This document shows, piece after piece, positions 5,611-8,215 of a stretch of 8,215 nucleotides of DNA. A model generated the notes under the pieces. That model saw nothing but the letters and a program-made list of their open reading frames with translations. It was not told where the DNA came from and did no database searches. Each line of letters starts with the position of its first letter. Position 1 is the first letter of the stretch. The stretch comes from Coriobacteriales bacterium. GTDB lineage: Bacteria > Actinomycetota > Coriobacteriia > Coriobacteriales > UBA8131. Position numbers and translations under genes: made by a program. The stretch spans positions 1 through 8,215 of the forward strand of contig JAIRZP010000032.1 of NCBI GenBank assembly GCA_031267175.1, written 5' to 3'.

Positions 5611-8215
5611 ATGGCTCACAGGAGCTCTTCGTCGTTTCATAGAGGAACCTTTGCCGTTCTTATCATATGCCTTGCTCTCCCGCTGCTTGCAAGCTGGTAT
5701 ATCGTGCAGTACCTCAACAGAGACATCTTCTATGAACAGAAGGGGAGCAACCTGACCGCAATAGCACGGATGCTGGATACGCAGCTTAGCGCGGGCGGCT
5801 ACGATGAGATACTGAGGGAAGCCGGGGCAGAGCAGGACTCGCGTGAAGAAAAGATAGCCGTGCTCAACGCGGCCCTGGAGGATGCTACCGACAAGGTAGC
5901 GTCTGTGTCAGAAGGCCTGGGCGTGGGATTCTATTCCCGCGAGTTGGACGCGATACTCACCTATGGCCCTTCCGCCGAGTTTGCAGACAATGTCGGCAGA
6001 CCCATAGGAGAGGATCATCCCGGGCGCATAGTAATGGCCACCGACACGCCCCGGGTAGAGCAGGGCAGTATGGTGCGCGGCAACATCATGAATGCCATGA
6101 TTCCTGTTGACCGCAACGGTGAGGTCATCGGTTATATCTGGGCCAATGAATTGATCTCCGATCTGGAGGAGGCACTCAACCGTAGCGCTCTCATCATTAC
6201 TCTCCTGCTCTCGCTTGCTTATCTCATCATGGTGGCGATTGTCGTGATTTTCTTCCGCCGGTTACTCCGTATAGAAGGAGAGGCGCGCGCTTCCGTTGAG
6301 GCGGCGATGCAGGAGACTCAGCGGCTTGATACGCTCATGCATATCGTTAACAGGGCCGTGTCCTCCCTTCTCAGCGCGGACGAAAGCAGCTTTAAGACGG
6401 CGCTCGAAAACTGTATGGAGATGATGGCATCTGCCTTTGAGGTGGACCGGCTCATCATTTGGAAGCAGAAGGACCTGCAGGGCAAACAGGCGGCCTTCTA
6501 TCCAGAGGCGGTGTATTCAAACGAAGTGGGCAGTTCGTATGGCAGTATCGATTTTGCCGAATCGCTTCCCGCCGTGTCGGCCTGGGATCAATGGCTGGAT
6601 GAGCTGAAGGCCAATCGCAGTGTCACGCGCCTTGTTGGCGCCGAAGGCGAAGAGGGATCCGCATGGCTCACCTCGTTTGGCATCAAGGCGATGACGACGA
6701 TACCGGTGTTTCTTCAGGAGGAGTTCTGGGGCTTCGTCAACTTCTCCAACTGCAAAAAGGAGCGCAGTTTTACTCAGGATGAAGAAGGTATCCTCTTCTC
6801 GGGGAGCCTCCTGATGGCAAACGCCATCGCCCGCAACGAGATGCTCCAGCAATTGATGGACGCCCGGGAGGAGGCGCTCGCGGGAACACAGGCCAAGAGC
6901 GCTTTTCTGGCGAGTATGTCGCACGAGATGCGGACGCCGCTCAATGCCATCATAGGCATGACCTCTATCGGCAAGGGTTCGGATGATCTTGAGCAGAAGG
7001 ATTACTGTCTCGCAAAGATAGACGAGGCATCCGAGCACCTGCTCGGGGTCATCAACGACATATTGGACATCTCCAAAATCGAGGCAGACAAGTTTGAATT
7101 GTCCGAGGAGGAATTCAACTTTGAGCATATGTTAGAGGCAGTAGCAGGCATTATCGGCTTTCGTGTGGACAAGAAGCAGCAGGAGTTTCTCGTGCGCGTG
7201 GACGAGAACATCCCCCGCTTCCTGTACGGCGATGACCAGCGCATTGCCCAGGTGATAACCAATCTGCTCGGGAATTCCGTCAAGTTCACTCCGGAAAAGG
7301 GCACGATAGAGTTGGATGCCTCGCTCGTGAGCCAAAAGGCCGATACCTGTATCGTAGAGATAAGAGTCAAAGACAACGGTATCGGCATTGCGAGCGATAA
7401 GCAGGCCCAGCTGTTCCAGTCCTTTACGCAGGAAGACAACTCCACCGTGCGCAAGTACGGCGGAACGGGCCTCGGCCTGGCTATCTCCAAGCGTATCGTG
7501 GAGATGATGGGCGGGCATATCTGGGTGGAATCCGAAAAGGATCTGGGCTCGGTATTCGGTTTTACCGTCAAGCTCCAGCTCGGCGCGCAAGGCCGCGGGG
7601 AAGGGAGCGAGAGCTCTGGATACGATACCGCCCTCTGGGACCAGCTCCGGGTGCTGGTAGTAGACGACAATATCAGAGAGCTGGAGAGTTTTCGAAGCAT
7701 CGGCACACAACTCGGCCTCAAGGCACACTACCTGGCTCTGGGCGGCGAGGACATCGGCGAGATCATCAGGCGAGACGGGCCCTTTGACCTCAGCTTTGTG
7801 GAGGGGAACAGGACCGGCAGGGATGCGCTGGACGTGGTGAGGCGCATCAGAGCAGTGGATTCAGAACAGCGGGTAGTACTCATGGTTTCTGCAGCGGAAT
7901 TGAGCCGTGTGCAAGGCGAAGCGCGCGAGGCAGGGGTGGACGCCTTTTTGGAGAAACCCCTCTTTGCCTCCCGTGTGGCAGAATGCCTGAACCGGTATAT
8001 CGGCATCGAGCAAACCCGCGAGCCTTTCCAGGAAGACACCACAGACTGCTTCAAGGGCCACCGCATACTGCTTGCCGAAGACGTGGAAATCAACCGGGAG
8101 ATCGTGTTGGCCCTGCTGGAGTACACGGGCCTCGATATAGAATGGGCCGAAACCGGCACGCAGGCGGTAGAGATGTTCAAGGCCGACCTCGAGCGCTACG
8201 AGATGATATTCATGG
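5611..8215 (+). CDS. Hybrid sensor histidine kinase (Cache-like, GAF, HisKA, HATPase, REC, REC), 3' partial
   Basis: The frame is open from ATG 5611 to the window edge (868 codons and one base). An in-frame TAA at 5593-5595 and AAGG at 5600-5603 support the start. TM1 is about residues 12-34 and TM2 about 193-216. The roughly 155 residues between resemble a single Cache-type ligand sensor (GVGFYSRELDAILTYGP, HPGR, VIGYIWANEL). A linker and GAF-like domain (about 240-405) and a coiled coil lead to HisKA with SMSHEMRTPLNAIIGM (H438), then HATPase with N-box NLLGNSVKFT (N555), D588-N-G-I-G and GGTGLG (617-622). REC1 has D685/D686, S760 and K782, but Glu731 replaces the phosphoacceptor Asp. REC2 starts at about 817 with the acidic pair E823-D824; its phosphoacceptor should be residue 869, of which only the first base, g, is inside. 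More domains (e.g. Hpt) may follow. It lies divergent from the molybdoenzyme operon and may regulate it. The ligand is unknown. Confidence 0.93.
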   Translation, partial: MAHRSSSSFHRGTFAVLIICLALPLLASWYIVQYLNRDIFYEQKGSNLTAIARMLDTQLSAGGYDEILREAGAEQDSREEKIAVLNAALEDATDKVASVSEGLGVGFYSRELDAILTYGPSAEFADNVGRPIGEDHPGRIVMATDTPRVEQGSMVRGNIMNAMIPVDRNGEVIGYIWANELISDLEEALNRSALIITLLLSLAYLIMVAIVVIFFRRLLRIEGEARASVEAAMQETQRLDTLMHIVNRAVSSLLSADESSFKTALENCMEMMASAFEVDRLIIWKQKDLQGKQAAFYPEAVYSNEVGSSYGSIDFAESLPAVSAWDQWLDELKANRSVTRLVGAEGEEGSAWLTSFGIKAMTTIPVFLQEEFWGFVNFSNCKKERSFTQDEEGILFSGSLLMANAIARNEMLQQLMDAREEALAGTQAKSAFLASMSHEMRTPLNAIIGMTSIGKGSDDLEQKDYCLAKIDEASEHLLGVINDILDISKIEADKFELSEEEFNFEHMLEAVAGIIGFRVDKKQQEFLVRVDENIPRFLYGDDQRIAQVITNLLGNSVKFTPEKGTIELDASLVSQKADTCIVEIRVKDNGIGIASDKQAQLFQSFTQEDNSTVRKYGGTGLGLAISKRIVEMMGGHIWVESEKDLGSVFGFTVKLQLGAQGRGEGSESSGYDTALWDQLRVLVVDDNIRELESFRSIGTQLGLKAHYLALGGEDIGEIIRRDGPFDLSFVEGNRTGRDALDVVRRIRAVDSEQRVVLMVSAAELSRVQGEAREAGVDAFLEKPLFASRVAECLNRYIGIEQTREPFQEDTTDCFKGHRILLAEDVEINREIVLALLEYTGLDIEWAETGTQAVEMFKADLERYEMIFM

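Noticed and set aside
6517..7728. Several minus-strand open frames inside the kinase gene
   Set aside because: The plus strand is one continuous frame with HisKA, HATPase and receiver motifs; the antisense products are low-complexity and Ser/Leu-rich without domains.

Overview
The window (about 60% GC by eye) looks like part of a bacterial chromosome from a strict or facultative anaerobe. The best guess is a high-GC actinobacterial anaerobe of the Coriobacteriia/Eggerthellaceae type. A divergent anaerobe such as a Chloroflexota/Dehalococcoidia lineage is not excluded. The guess rests on a cytoplasmic molybdopterin oxidoreductase paired with a small two-cluster ferredoxin, plus a large hybrid histidine kinase of a style common in such gut or sediment anaerobes. 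Codon use is mixed, with frequent ATA and AGG despite the GC content. No mobile element, tRNA, rRNA or CRISPR array is visible.

Left part (1-1328), housekeeping and small genes. The window opens in the last 54 codons of a homoserine dehydrogenase (ACT domain). It is followed convergently by an alkyltransferase-like (ATL) DNA-lesion-binding protein that carries Trp where the repair methyltransferases have their reactive Cys. After a 178-bp divergent spacer, a polytopic membrane protein with degenerate PAP2-phosphatase motifs runs rightward. Its stop codon shares the palindrome TTAA with the stop codon of the next, convergent gene.

Centre (1325-5311, minus strand), a probable three-gene operon. 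Reading leftward from 5311 the order is: an 826-residue molybdopterin (bis-MGD type) oxidoreductase without a Tat signal; a 118-residue protein with two [4Fe-4S] motifs; and a metallo-beta-lactamase-fold hydrolase. The ferredoxin is the obvious electron partner of the molybdoenzyme, and no membrane anchor is encoded here. The set therefore reads as a soluble cytoplasmic redox module, perhaps acting on an aromatic or other small organic substrate whose product or precursor is handled by the hydrolase. The substrate cannot be read from the sequence.

Right part (5312-8215). A 299-bp divergent intergenic region is rich in dyads: a 9-bp inverted repeat, a 6-5-6 hairpin, a 6-10-6 palindrome and three copies of AGCCGTG. 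It separates the operon from a large plus-strand hybrid sensor kinase that runs off the window end. The kinase has two membrane segments flanking a Cache-like extracytoplasmic domain, then GAF, HisKA, HATPase, a first receiver whose phosphoacceptor Asp is replaced by Glu, and a second, apparently normal receiver cut by the window edge exactly at its expected phosphoacceptor codon. The divergent layout suggests a ligand-sensing kinase controlling the neighbouring molybdoenzyme operon.
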